A stretch of DNA of 64,000 bases from the NCBI GenBank assembly GCA_900473175.1, contig UCKM01000008.1:330893-394892 (forward strand), in the 5' to 3' direction. Each line of letters starts with the position of its first letter. The first letter of the stretch is position 1. The notes under the pieces are model-generated. The model saw nothing but the letters and a program-made list of their open reading frames with translations. It did no database searches and had not been told where the DNA came from. The stretch is from Hyphomicrobiales bacterium (GTDB lineage Bacteria; Pseudomonadota; Alphaproteobacteria; Rhizobiales; Rhizobiaceae). Positions 43,757 through 52,833 of this stretch are shown in pieces. The translations under genes and the position numbers were made by a program.

Positions 43757-45158
43757 TGTCTCGCCTCAATCGGCGTTGAAGTCACCTCCGCTTTGGAGAC
43801 GCTTGAGCGAAAGCCTGCGCTTTCAACTTCTGCTCTGGATCGTTCTCCCGTTGATCGGTGTGATCTGCGTCAACCTGTTGATCAGCTTTCAATCGGCAGA
43901 GGCTACTGCCGATTTGATCAACGACCAGATGCTGTTGTCTTCTGCGCGCGTCATCGCCGAAGCGGTGGCGGTGGATGCCAACGGCACGGTCGAGGCGGAT
44001 ATCCCGCCGGCTGCCTTGGAAATGTTTGACACTGGCCATGGCGACCGAGTCTTTTACAGGGTGATAACCGCTTGGGGAACGCTTGTCGCGGGTTTCCTCG
44101 ATTTGCCCTCGCCAAAGAAAGAACAGGCGGGCGAAGATGCAGTCTTTCGAGGCGACAAGGTGCGGGTTATGATGATCAATCATCCCGTGGTTGGCCTCGC
44201 CAAGGATGCGGCAGTTTCCGTTTCAGTCGCCGTGACGCTGAACAATGAAGCTGCGATGCGCGAGAGATTATGGCTGTCGGATTTCACCAAACAGTTGTTG
44301 CTCGTTATGGTTGCGGGGTTGGTCGCAATCATCGGTCTTCAACGTGGCTTGGCCCCTGTATTGAAACTGCGTGATGCCGTCCGGCAACGCGATCGCGAAA
44401 GGCTTGATCCTTTTAATCCCCAAAGCGTGCAAAGCGAACTTCGCCCCTTGGTCCATGCACTTAACGATCACATGGAACGGGTGCAGGGCCAGATGGCTGC
44501 GCAGAGACGATTTGTTTCGAATGCCGCGCATCAATTGCGGACGCCATTGGCTCTGGTCAACACGCAGGCGAGCGTTGCTGCGCGCGAAGAAAATCCTGAG
44601 AGGCGCAGCGAAGCACTGCAGGCTTTGCGAACAAGTACAAAGCAGCTGACACGGCTGGCCAGCCAACTCTTGACGCTGTCGCGTGCCGAACCTGGCAGTC
44701 GCAGGCCACGCCATGACACTGTGGATTTGACGGCCGCAGCAAGGCAGGTTTTGGAAACTTACGCGGAAACAGCATTAAAGCGTCAGATTGACCTCGGGCT
44801 TGAAGCGAGCGAAGCATCATTTGTCGAGGGCGACGGCACTATGTTAGCCGAGATGCTGGTCAATCTTGTCGATAATGCACTTCGGTACACGCAGATGGGC
44901 GGCACCGTGACCGTCGCCCTGACAAGACAAGGTGACTGGGTATGCCTTCGGGTTGAGGACAATGGTCCCGGCATTCCTGAGGGTGAACATGAACAGGTAT
45001 TTGAGCGCTTCTATCGTATTATGGGGACACAGGCCGAGGGTAGCGGGCTCGGACTTGCCATTGTGAAAGAGGTTGTCGATGGCGCAAGTGGCGACATCGC
45101 GCTGAGGACGCCGGCAAACGGCGGTCTGATTGTTGAGGTCCGGTTGCCGGCTGCATGA
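43746..45158 (+). CDS. Sensor histidine kinase (TctE/QseC-like)
   Basis: The 470-residue membrane kinase has transmembrane segments at about 26-48 and 183-200 with a periplasmic sensor of about 130 residues between them. It carries the phospho-acceptor His at about 262 (SNAAHQLRTPLALV), the N box (LVDNALRYT) and G boxes (VEDNGPGIPEG, GSGLGLAIVKEVV). The start at 43746 overlaps the regulator's 3' end. Systems of this type often control transport of organic acids; here it converges with a solute ABC transporter operon. Confidence 0.92.
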   Translation: MTNDVSPQSALKSPPLWRRLSESLRFQLLLWIVLPLIGVICVNLLISFQSAEATADLINDQMLLSSARVIAEAVAVDANGTVEADIPPAALEMFDTGHGDRVFYRVITAWGTLVAGFLDLPSPKKEQAGEDAVFRGDKVRVMMINHPVVGLAKDAAVSVSVAVTLNNEAAMRERLWLSDFTKQLLLVMVAGLVAIIGLQRGLAPVLKLRDAVRQRDRERLDPFNPQSVQSELRPLVHALNDHMERVQGQMAAQRRFVSNAAHQLRTPLALVNTQASVAAREENPERRSEALQALRTSTKQLTRLASQLLTLSRAEPGSRRPRHDTVDLTAAARQVLETYAETALKRQIDLGLEASEASFVEGDGTMLAEMLVNLVDNALRYTQMGGTVTVALTRQGDWVCLRVEDNGPGIPEGEHEQVFERFYRIMGTQAEGSGLGLAIVKEVVDGASGDIALRTPANGGLIVEVRLPAA

Positions 45159-45162
45159 AAGA

Positions 45163-45182
45163 GGCCGGGACAAAGCCCGGCC
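45163..45182. terminator. Bidirectional-type hairpin between converging operons
   Basis: GGCCGGG (45163-45169) pairs with CCCGGCC (45176-45182) across a six-base loop, followed by TTCTCTGT on the plus strand. It begins five bases after the kinase stop and lies 24 bases from the permease stop. The T-run is weak. Confidence 0.65.
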
Positions 45183-45206
45183 TTCTCTGTGGCGTTGATG
45201 TTCCAG

Positions 45207-46085
45207 TTATTGCATATCGGTGTGCTGTTGGGGCCGCCATTTGGCCAAGCGATTTTCGATCATCGTCATGATGAATTCCGCGACCAGGGTGACAAGCATG
45301 ACGAGCACAATTGCCGCATACATGCCGGCCGCATCGAACGTTCCCTTTGCGATGGAGATCAACTGGCCGATACCGAAGCGGGCGCCGACGAACTCGCCGA
45401 CGATAGCGCCAATGATTGCGAAGCCGAAGCTCACGTGCAGACTGGCAAAAATCCAGCTCATCGCCGAGGGAACGACCACTGTGCGGGTCACTTCCCAGTT
45501 GGACGCGCCGAGTATTCGGGCATTCGCGATCATGTTGCGATCAGCCTCGCGCACGCCCTGAAAAGCATTCGCAAAAACCACGAAGAACACCATGATAAAT
45601 GCCAACGCGACCTTGGATGCGAGACCAAGACCCATGATCATGATGAAAATCGGAGCCAGGACCACACGCGGTATCGAATTGATCGCCTTGATGTAGACGG
45701 AAAATATATCCGAAAGAAACTGGTTGCGACCAAGCCCGATCCCGACCAGAACGCCGGTGACGGAGCCCGCGACGAAGCCGATCAGCGCTTCTTCCATTGT
45801 TACCCACAGATTGTACCAGAGCGATCCCTCGGCGGTGCCCTCGGTTACCCATTCATAGAAGCGCGCCACAATCGCGCTTGGACTGGAATAGAAGAACGGG
45901 TCTATCCAGAGTCGGTTTGATGACAATTCCCATAGGCCGAGAATGCCGACGAGGATGGCGACCTGCCAGAACCGGACAGCATGTTTGCGGCGTTGCAGTA
46001 CCTTGATTGCAGCAGCCTCAATTTCTGCGTCGGACGTACCGGGACGGAAAACGGGAAGGGCGCTATCGAGTGGGGCGTCAGTCAT
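45207..46085 (-). CDS. ABC transporter permease, SsuC/TauC type
   Basis: The 292-residue inner-membrane protein has six hydrophobic segments and the BPD-type loop (ARILGASNWEVTRTVVVPSA). It is the last gene of the operon binding protein, ATPase, permease. The class covers nitrate, sulfonate, taurine and pyrimidine precursors. Confidence 0.9.
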   Translation of the reverse strand: MTDAPLDSALPVFRPGTSDAEIEAAAIKVLQRRKHAVRFWQVAILVGILGLWELSSNRLWIDPFFYSSPSAIVARFYEWVTEGTAEGSLWYNLWVTMEEALIGFVAGSVTGVLVGIGLGRNQFLSDIFSVYIKAINSIPRVVLAPIFIMIMGLGLASKVALAFIMVFFVVFANAFQGVREADRNMIANARILGASNWEVTRTVVVPSAMSWIFASLHVSFGFAIIGAIVGEFVGARFGIGQLISIAKGTFDAAGMYAAIVLVMLVTLVAEFIMTMIENRLAKWRPQQHTDMQ

Positions 46086-46102
46086 AATTTGTTTCCTCCG
46101 GT

Positions 46103-46921
46103 TCAGGCAGCCTGGCTCGCGCGGCGGTAGCTGGTTTCCACCTCATCGCGCAGATCCTCCCAGATCGTGCGGCAATATTCGATAAAGCGTTGTTCATAGC
46201 GAATTTCGGCAACGATACGCGGACGGGGGAGGTCGATCGGATAGACCGATTTCACCGTCGCTGGCCCAGCGGTCAGAACATAGACCTTGTCGGCCAGCGC
46301 TACAGCCTCTTCAAGGTCGTGGGTGACGAAGACGACTGAAGCCTTCCGCTCGGCCCAAAGGCGCAGAAGTTCTTCGTGCATAACGGTGCGCGTCTGGACA
46401 TCGAGCGCCGAGAAGGGTTCGTCCATCAGCAGAATCTCCGGTTCGTTGATGAACGTTTGGGCGAGGGAAACGCGCTTGCGCATGCCCCCTGAAAGCTGGT
46501 GCGGATAGTGCTGCTCAAACCGTGACAGCCCGACACGGGCAAGCCAGTCCTTGGCACTGCGCATCGCTTCCTTGTGGGCCTTGCCACGAAACAGCGGTCC
46601 AGCCATGACGTTGTCAATGACATTGCGCCAGGGGAAAAGCGCGTCGGTCTGAAAGACAAATCCGACTCGCGGATCGATACCGTTGACCGGTTGGCCCATA
46701 AGACGCACTTCACCTGCGCTGGGCCTTGCAAGACCGGTCACGAGATTCAGCGTTGTTGATTTGCCGCAACCCGTTGGTCCTACGACAGCAACGAATTCAC
46801 CGGGCGCGACGGTCATGTTGAAATCGCGCAAGGCGGTTAGTGATTTGCCTGTCGGCGAGACGAAGCGCCGGCTGACATTGATCAATTCGATCGCTGGGAC
46901 CTGAGACGCATTTTGTTTCAT
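46103..46921 (-). CDS. ABC transporter ATPase, SsuB/TauB type
   Basis: The 272-residue product has Walker A (GPTGCGKST), the signature LSGGMRKRVSLAQTF, Walker B (ILLMDEPFSALD) and the H-loop (FVTHDLEEAVALAD). It lies 17 bases before the permease gene. The cytoplasmic ATPase powers uptake. Confidence 0.93.
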   Translation of the reverse strand: MKQNASQVPAIELINVSRRFVSPTGKSLTALRDFNMTVAPGEFVAVVGPTGCGKSTTLNLVTGLARPSAGEVRLMGQPVNGIDPRVGFVFQTDALFPWRNVIDNVMAGPLFRGKAHKEAMRSAKDWLARVGLSRFEQHYPHQLSGGMRKRVSLAQTFINEPEILLMDEPFSALDVQTRTVMHEELLRLWAERKASVVFVTHDLEEAVALADKVYVLTAGPATVKSVYPIDLPRPRIVAEIRYEQRFIEYCRTIWEDLRDEVETSYRRASQAA

Positions 46922-46983
46922 GGCTTAAACCTGACGCGTGCCGTATAACGGGCTTGCACGCAGTGCCCGACATCAATCGGAAT

Positions 46984-47014
46984 GCCGCTTCCAGCGCAAT
47001 GAGCTGGAAGCGGC
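46984..47014 (-). repeat. Perfect 12-bp-stem hairpin after the binding-protein gene
   Basis: GCCGCTTCCAGC (46984-46995) pairs perfectly with GCTGGAAGCGGC (47003-47014) across seven bases. No T-run follows on the coding strand. It begins 14 bases after the binding-protein stop and probably protects that mRNA segment or reduces read-through into the ATPase gene. Confidence 0.7.
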
Positions 47015-47027
47015 GCGACCGGAAAGC

Positions 47028-48044
47028 CTATTTGGCAGCTTTCACGAATTCGGTCGTGTATGTCTTGGAAAGGTCGATCTGCTTGCCTTTGACGTTCTTC
47101 GAGAAGGTCGACAACACGGCAAGCACTGTCTTCGGACCGTCTTCTGGCATCACGCCATCTGCGGTGAACATAGCTTTGCCATCTGTGAGCGCTTTGACAT
47201 ATCCGTCTTTGTCACCCACGTAGAAATCCTTCGGCATCTTGTCAGCGATGTCTTCGGCACTGTGGGTTTTGATGTATTTCAAAGTCTTTACAAAGGCGTT
47301 GGCAAGTTTCTGTGTTGCTTCCTTGTGCGCATCGACCCAGGACGTTTCCATGTAGAGCGAAGCCGCAGGGTAGGTTCCGCCAAGCGCAGTCCGTGTCGAC
47401 TCGACTGAACGCATATCAATCAGGACGCGCGCTTCATTGGTTTTCAGCATACGCGAAATGGTCGGCTCGGTCGTCATGCCTGCCTCGATCTTGTCCTGTT
47501 GCATGGCTGCAATGAAGGTTGCGCCTGCACCGACTGGCACCGAGGTGAAATCGCCTGGCTGCAAGCCAGCCTTGGATGCAAGATATTGCGTGAGAAAGTT
47601 TGTGGACGAGCCGAGGCCAGTCACGCCAAGGTTCATCCCCTTGAAATCGGCCGCTGACTTGATCTCCGGATGCTTTGTTGACGCAAGTTCCACTTCACCC
47701 GGAGCCTGGCTGAACTGAACGACCGATTCTACGAATTTGCCTTTTGCCTGCAGATCGACGCAGTGATCGTAAAAGCCGACGACGCCCTGAACTGCTCCGG
47801 CGAGCAGCTGATTTTCTGCGTCGACGCCGGCCGGCTCATTGAGCAGCTCGACATCGAGACCTTCATCCTTGAAATATCCGAGCGCTTCAGCAAGCTTTGC
47901 CGGCAGGTAGATATGCTTCTCGTAACCGCCGACCATGATTGTAATTTTATCATCAGCGTGCGCAGCTGGCATGTTACCAAACGCGCCAATTGCCATGATG
48001 AATGCGAGGGCTGTGCTGTGAAAAAGCGAGCGTGAAAGCGTCAT
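47028..48044 (-). CDS. ABC transporter substrate-binding protein, SsuA/NrtA/THI5-like
   Basis: The 338-residue product has a signal peptide (about 1-31, ending AAHA) and the family core: IYLPAKLAEALGYFKDEGLD, GAVQGVVGFYDHCVDLQAKG, LGVTGLGSSTNFLTQYLASK. Start at 48044; a longer frame upstream is cysteine-rich and reads as non-protein. It is the first gene of the operon. The ligand is not evident; a nitrogen- or sulfur-containing small molecule is plausible. Confidence 0.9.
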   Translation of the reverse strand: MTLSRSLFHSTALAFIMAIGAFGNMPAAHADDKITIMVGGYEKHIYLPAKLAEALGYFKDEGLDVELLNEPAGVDAENQLLAGAVQGVVGFYDHCVDLQAKGKFVESVVQFSQAPGEVELASTKHPEIKSAADFKGMNLGVTGLGSSTNFLTQYLASKAGLQPGDFTSVPVGAGATFIAAMQQDKIEAGMTTEPTISRMLKTNEARVLIDMRSVESTRTALGGTYPAASLYMETSWVDAHKEATQKLANAFVKTLKYIKTHSAEDIADKMPKDFYVGDKDGYVKALTDGKAMFTADGVMPEDGPKTVLAVLSTFSKNVKGKQIDLSKTYTTEFVKAAK

Positions 48045-48435
48045 TGTTCCGTCCTTGGTTGGTTTCCCGCATCTTATGTTCTGGTCACATTGACATGTGC
48101 TTTTAACGATGCGGACCCAACATAAGCCACGCAACCTTTCAGCCAGCTTTCAGCGCCGATCTCAGTAACCGAGCCGGAATATGGTCCAATGGTTGATGTT
48201 GGTCATGGGAAAAATCCGTCTAACCCCGCGGCGAAACGGACGTCACGAGTTTGGAAAGCGGCGCCATGGCTTCGAGCGTTTCAAAAGTTCGATCCATTGC
48301 GAGTGCCGGATTCGCATCGAGGGATCGTTGGTGATCACATAGGCGTGGGCCAGCGCCGCCAACAGCTTGCCGACTGTCTGGCTGCTTCGCACACGTGCTT
48401 TGGGCTTGGCTGGATTGTGGGCCCAAACAAATACC
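48045..48435. other. Intergenic stretch with an unexplained minus-strand reading frame
   Basis: This holds the promoter side of the binding-protein gene. On the minus strand, ending at a stop at 48245-48243, a frame without a start codon reads TVGKLLAALAHAYVITNDPS, then MRIRHSQWIELLKRSKPWRR, which looks protein-like. It may be the end of a lost gene fused to the TPR remnant. I cannot name it. Confidence 0.35.
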
Positions 48436-49570
48436 TCAGGCTGGCAATCCCGCTAGACGCAAGCCGGCCCGCAAACGCTCGATATCGTTCGCCTCACGCA
48501 AATGCGAAACATCGACAAGCCAATCGATGTATTCGGCTGGCGTGGCTGTTGGACCACCTTGCCACACGGCGCCGACCGACTTCACAAACACTTCACCACA
48601 TCGACGGGCCTCTTCAACCCTGCCCAGATGACCATAACAGGCGGCCCGCCAGGCCATGTCACGCGGGTGCCGCGAAGGACTATCGAAAGTCCTCTGTTGG
48701 AGCAGCACGACCGCCTCACTGTAACGTCCGAGTTGAAATAGAATGTGCGAAAGATAGTAGTTATACCAAATTGGATGGCCGGGATTGATCCTGAAGGCGA
48801 TTTCGGCCGCCGGCAGCGCACGTTCCGGCCTCCCCAAAGCCCCCTGCATGCATGCCCACAGTATTTGATTTACGGGATCGTTCGGATTCATGGATCTGGC
48901 TAAATCCAGATGGTGTTCGGCTCTGTTAAAATCCCGCCAGGTCAAGCACATGTACCCAAGCGTGCAATGCACTCTCGGATCATTTGGATCGAGGGCAAGG
49001 GCTTGATCCGCAAGACGAAGGGCCGTTATCCGATTTTCGTCCTGCGCGTGGGGTACACCAACGCCACGATCTACGACACGATTTAGATGAACAACGGCGA
49101 GGCCCGTATAGGCCCGGGCAAAGGTGGGATCAATTTGGATGGCGCGTTCGAATAATTCCCGAGCGTGTTCCTGGGTTCCGGGCGTAAAGTCGTCCGACAG
49201 GCGGTGTCCCTGCAGGAACAGGTCATACGCGCATATCCTCCGGCGGTCGCCGCCGCGCCGCGACCTCTCGATCGTCCCTAATGCGCTGGGCGACTGTCGC
49301 GACAATGTTCTGCGAGATTTCCTCTTGGACAGCAAAGACGTCCTCCAAGGCACGGTCGTAACGTTCGGCCCAGACATGAGTCCCGCATGCTGCTTCCACG
49401 AGCTGCGCCGTGATCCGCACGCGATTGCCCGCCCGTCGCACACTGCCTTCGACGACATAGATCGCACCGAGCTTGCGCCCGATTTCCCGCAGGTCGGTGC
49501 TTTGTCCGCGAAAGGCAAACGAAGAGTTGCGGGCAATATGATCGCAATATTGCCATAGACGAACCGGCAT
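48436..49570 (-). pseudogene. TPR-type (adenylate-cyclase-like) regulator, truncated and frameshifted
   Basis: The 5' part (from 49570) reads IARNSSFAFRG, REIGRKLGAIYVVEGSVRRAG, ITAQLVEAACGTHVWAERYD and DVFAVQEEISQNIVAT, the TolB-N/FlgO-like segment of rhizobial TPR regulators, and stops at 49223. The 3' part continues one frame over with YDLFLQGHRLS and TPR repeats (FERAIQIDPTFARAYTGLAV, ADQALALDPNDPRVHCTLGY) to 48436. Restoring one CG in the CGCG at about 49230 would rejoin PPEDMRAYDLFL. The N-terminal output domain is missing altogether. It is a distant paralogue of the intact gene at 54090. Confidence 0.8.
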
Positions 49571-49608
49571 ATGCTATAGTCCAGGCATTTGCATCGATGG
49601 AGTCGTCC

Positions 49609-50382
49609 ATGGGCGTGAACTTTCCAAACGAAAGTCCGGAGTATCGCGCAGCCCGCAACAAGCTGCTTCAGCGCGAGCTAGCTCTCAGGCGCGAAATGGA
49701 GGCAGTGGCCGCGGAGATACGAGCACTCCCGCCTGGTGGGGCCGTTCCCGAGGACTACGAATTCGACCGAATTAACGCAAAGGGCGCACCAGAAAAAGTG
49801 CGGCTGTCCGAACTGTTCCGGCCCGGCACCGATACCTTGATCGTCTATCATTACATGTTCCCCCGGCACCGCAGCGACAAGCGGCTGGGGCCGAGCAGCG
49901 GGCCAATGGCACAGCTACCGGTGGAAGAGGGACCGTGTCCGTCGTGCACTGCTTTGCTCGACAACTGGGAGGGAGCGGTCCCGCACGTAAATGGCCTCGG
50001 AGCGAACATCGTGGCCGTCGCCAAGGCACCCATCGAGCGGGTCACGGCCTTCGCAGCGCATCGCGGCTGGTGCCACTTGCAGCTGCTTTCAGCCTCCAAT
50101 AGCAGCTTCAAGCGCGATTATCGCGGCGAGGATGAGGAGGGGCAGCAGGTTCCGATGCTCACGGTATTCCACAAGGGCCCCGACGGGGTGATTAGGCTGA
50201 GTTGGGCTTCCGAGCTGTTGTTCTTGCCGACCGAGCCGGGGCAGGATCCACGCCATGTCGGCACGGTCGAGCCGATGTGGACTCTTTTGGACCTCACTCC
50301 CGGAGGGCGGCCGGATACCGACGAGCAGATCGAATACGACTGCTGTCAGAGCGAGGCGCCGGCGAGTACCCGGAAAGCCTAA
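49609..50382 (+). CDS. DUF899 thioredoxin-like protein
   Basis: The 257-residue product has the DUF899 pattern: EYRAARNKLLQRELALRREM near the start, VRLSELFRPGTDTLIVYHYM, the CPSCTALLDNWEG segment with a CxxC, and RGWCHLQLLSASNSSFKRDY. These proteins have a thioredoxin-like fold and unknown function. The ATG at 49609 has GGAG eight bases upstream; an ATG four codons earlier is possible. It is divergent from the truncated TPR gene. Confidence 0.88.
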   Translation: MGVNFPNESPEYRAARNKLLQRELALRREMEAVAAEIRALPPGGAVPEDYEFDRINAKGAPEKVRLSELFRPGTDTLIVYHYMFPRHRSDKRLGPSSGPMAQLPVEEGPCPSCTALLDNWEGAVPHVNGLGANIVAVAKAPIERVTAFAAHRGWCHLQLLSASNSSFKRDYRGEDEEGQQVPMLTVFHKGPDGVIRLSWASELLFLPTEPGQDPRHVGTVEPMWTLLDLTPGGRPDTDEQIEYDCCQSEAPASTRKA

Positions 50383-50654
50383 AACAACTTCGAACTGCGC
50401 GCTCATGCTAGAACAGAAGCCCTATCACGCCTGGGCAGACCTGCCACGATGGTCTGATTCGATCCGTCGGCTGTTCGAATCTGCATCAGACATCGCCAGT
50501 GGTGACGACACGTGTCGATATTGAGGACTTCAGCTCCATGCTGGAGCCGCGTCTATGCCAGCAGATGCCCGGAATCGCGACCTTCTGGAACAGGTGCGGG
50601 GACGCAACGGCCGAGGATGGATAGGCTGAGAGTTTCGCCCTGAACTCCGGATGC

Positions 50655-50807
50655 GTGACCTTCGACGAAGCCATCCGCTTGTATGACCCTCAGGTCAACG
50701 CCTTGGCGGATGGAGCATCGATCGCAGATCTTGAAACCGCCCTCCGGGTCATCACGGCACTACGGAAAAAACTTGAAGGAGATGAGGATGCTGAAGAGCA
50801 GACCTGA
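50655..50807 (+). pseudogene. C-terminal remnant of a small regulator-like gene
   Basis: From a GTG the frame reads VTFDEAIRLYDPQVNALADG, then ASIADLETALRVITALRKKL and an acidic tail, 50 residues. It resembles the C-terminal helix region of MarR-type regulators, but the DNA-binding part is not present upstream in any frame. It overlaps the start of the cytochrome gene by 20 bases and its end contains the latter's ribosome site. The identity is tentative. Confidence 0.3.
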
Positions 50808-51321
50808 GCGCTACGGGACGGTTGCAGTCTCAATTCACTGGCTGAGCGCCATCCTGATTCTGGCTCTGCTCGCCTCCGGTTTCAAGGCCGCCAATGCCAT
50901 GAATGCGGCCACGAAGGTTGAATTCTTGCGCTTCCACATTCCCGTAGCGATCATTGTCCTGCTTCTCACCGCGTTCCGCATTGTCTGGTGGTGGCGCTTC
51001 GACGTGAAGCCGCTTCCGGTCAAGGGATCGGTCATGTGGCAGGACCGCATCGCTCGTTGGGTCCATGTCGCCTTCTACATCGTCATCCTTGGCATGATTG
51101 CCAGCGGCATTGGCATGATAGTCCTGAGCGGCGCAGCCCCTGCAATCTTTGGTGAGCCTGGCACAGTGCTGCCAACCTTCACCGACTATCCTCCGCGCGC
51201 GCCACATGGCCTTGGCGCGTTCCTACTTGTCGGGCTGGCGGTATTCCACGCCGGGGCAGCCCTCTACCACCAATTCATTCGCCGCGATGGGCTGCTCCGG
51301 CGGATGTGGTATGGCGGCTGA
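50788..51321 (+). CDS. Cytochrome b561-type membrane protein
   Basis: The 177-residue protein has four hydrophobic segments and histidines placed as haem ligands: SIHWLSAILI, LRFHIPVAII, RWVHVAFYIV and VFHAGAALYHQF. The ATG at 50788 follows AAGGAG. It probably shuttles electrons between quinol and a periplasmic acceptor. No partner gene is adjacent; the upstream fragment may be its former regulator. Confidence 0.88.
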   Translation: MLKSRPERYGTVAVSIHWLSAILILALLASGFKAANAMNAATKVEFLRFHIPVAIIVLLLTAFRIVWWWRFDVKPLPVKGSVMWQDRIARWVHVAFYIVILGMIASGIGMIVLSGAAPAIFGEPGTVLPTFTDYPPRAPHGLGAFLLVGLAVFHAGAALYHQFIRRDGLLRRMWYGG

Positions 51322-51989
51322 CGGGGGCGGCTCGAGGAACTTCAATCATCCAAAATCATGAATGAAATGCTGATGCGCGACTTCACAGTGTTCGCGATAT
51401 CGGTGGTGCGGATTCTAGGCTCATGGCAGTACCCGCCAATCCTTTGGGCGCCGAACGTGACACAACGTGTGAGTGGGCCGTGGGTGGCAGCTGGCCCCTC
51501 TTGTTTGCGCATTTGCCCAAGTGGCGTGGATAACGCACACGCGGACGAGATGAAGGTACAAAGGTAAGCAGCGGCTGGCTCATGTGAATCGCTTTTGCAA
51601 GTGCGTTGTAGACTTTGATGCACCAATCCAAATCGGCAAAAATCAGCTATTATCCGCATTTTAAAAACGACCGCATTGATACCGAGTTGCTGCGCTATAA
51701 AGCCGAACATCGTGCGTGGCGTGGTAGCACCTCGGTCTGCCGAATGCACGGCCCGGAAATTGCATGGGGCAAAGCTGAACGGCGAAGCCCAACTGATTGT
51801 GATCAGCGGCCAGCGTCTACGCCCTGACGGTCGATACCGCGCTTGGAATTGTCGAGCGGTCTGCTCGCGTATAACCGAGCCGGCCATCTGGCCGCTTCGA
51901 CACTGATGGGAGCGGCTCCATCGCGTCCCGGCTAGCGTTGAGTTGGAGATCTGCCTGAATCGTACGCAACAACCCGGAGGAGACCTAAC
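51322..51989. other. Gene-poor stretch with dispersed repeat copy 2
   Basis: No convincing gene is present. A 386-residue antisense frame covers the cupin gene and most of this stretch but reads as a shadow. The 51604-51672 segment is the second copy of the repeat at 32831. The last 30 bases hold the ribosome site of the cupin gene (GGAGGAG). Confidence 0.5.
51604..51672. repeat. Dispersed imperfect repeat, copy 2
   Basis: TTGTAGACTTT, GCACCAATC, GCTATTAT and GCATTTT occur in the same order and spacing as at 32831-32900, with one single-base gap. In the frame equivalent to copy 1 the minus strand reads NADNS and then a stop, so this copy is non-coding. Confidence 0.6.
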
Positions 51990-52448
51990 ATGAACGTCAA
52001 AGCCACCACCATTCTCGATGGTCGCAATCAGGATTGGATTCCGGTGCTGATGCCCGGCGCAGAAGGCACGTTCATCAAGGTGCTGAAGGCAGACGAAGAC
52101 GCGCGCCGCATCGTATTCCAGTTCCGCTTCAGCCCAAACACCAGCCTGCCGCGGCATAGTCACGATGCGTGGGCTGTCGCCTACACTGTGACCGGTCGTT
52201 GGGAATACGAGGAAGGCCCCTTCGATGCCGGCATGGTAGCCTACGAGGTCGTGGGCAACGATCATACGCCGCGCAGCGATGTTGGGGCGGAACTGTTCAT
52301 CATCATGGGCAGTAATAATGACGACTTCCTCGTCAATTACATGTCTGACGGCAGTGTTATCCGCTTCAAAATGCGCTTCTTCAAGGCGCTGGAGGGCCTC
52401 AATCTCGCCCAGGCTGCGAAGCTGGATTTTGCGGCGCTCGTGAATTAG
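51990..52448 (+). CDS. Cupin-domain protein (ChrR-like)
   Basis: The 152-residue single-domain cupin has the metal-site pattern in LPRHSHDAWAVAYTVTGRWE and a second motif near YEVVGNDHTPRSD. A strong ribosome site (GGAGGAG) precedes the ATG. Such cupins are often dioxygenases, isomerases or anti-sigma sensors; the substrate is unknown. It stands alone. Confidence 0.85.
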   Translation: MNVKATTILDGRNQDWIPVLMPGAEGTFIKVLKADEDARRIVFQFRFSPNTSLPRHSHDAWAVAYTVTGRWEYEEGPFDAGMVAYEVVGNDHTPRSDVGAELFIIMGSNNDDFLVNYMSDGSVIRFKMRFFKALEGLNLAQAAKLDFAALVN

Positions 52449-52833
52449 GTTCACGTTGCCCAGCGCATTTGTTACCGCCGCCACTGGATTCGTCGGCGTC
52501 AACTTGGTGCGCGCGAAAAGCGCTGGAGACTAGCATTCGCGAGGCTTCTATTCCGTGTTGGACTGTAGTTGAAGGTAAGAATGCGGCCGTTCACGTGAAT
52601 CCAAAAACTCTCAAATTTGCTGCACCGAGGAGCGGTCTTTAACGGAGCAACCCCTGCTTGCGAAGTGGATCTTCGAATAATTGATCTGGCGCAAATGCGC
52701 CGCATTATGTCTCGCCTATGGTAGAATAGAGCCTGGCAAAAGACGGCAACGTGGTCCTGCGAAAATCGCCAAACCCACTGCTGTCAATAATCGACCCGGG
52801 TCCTATGGACCAAAGGCACGGAGGGAGAGTCCC
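52449..52833. other. Intergenic stretch without recognisable gene
   Basis: No supported gene or RNA was seen. The last 20 bases hold the GGAGGGAG ribosome site of the EF-hand gene. Confidence 0.5.

Noticed and set aside
51342-52502. 386-residue antisense frame over the cupin gene
   Set aside because: The cupin on the other strand has a strong ribosome site and family motifs, and the antisense product has no recognisable segment.
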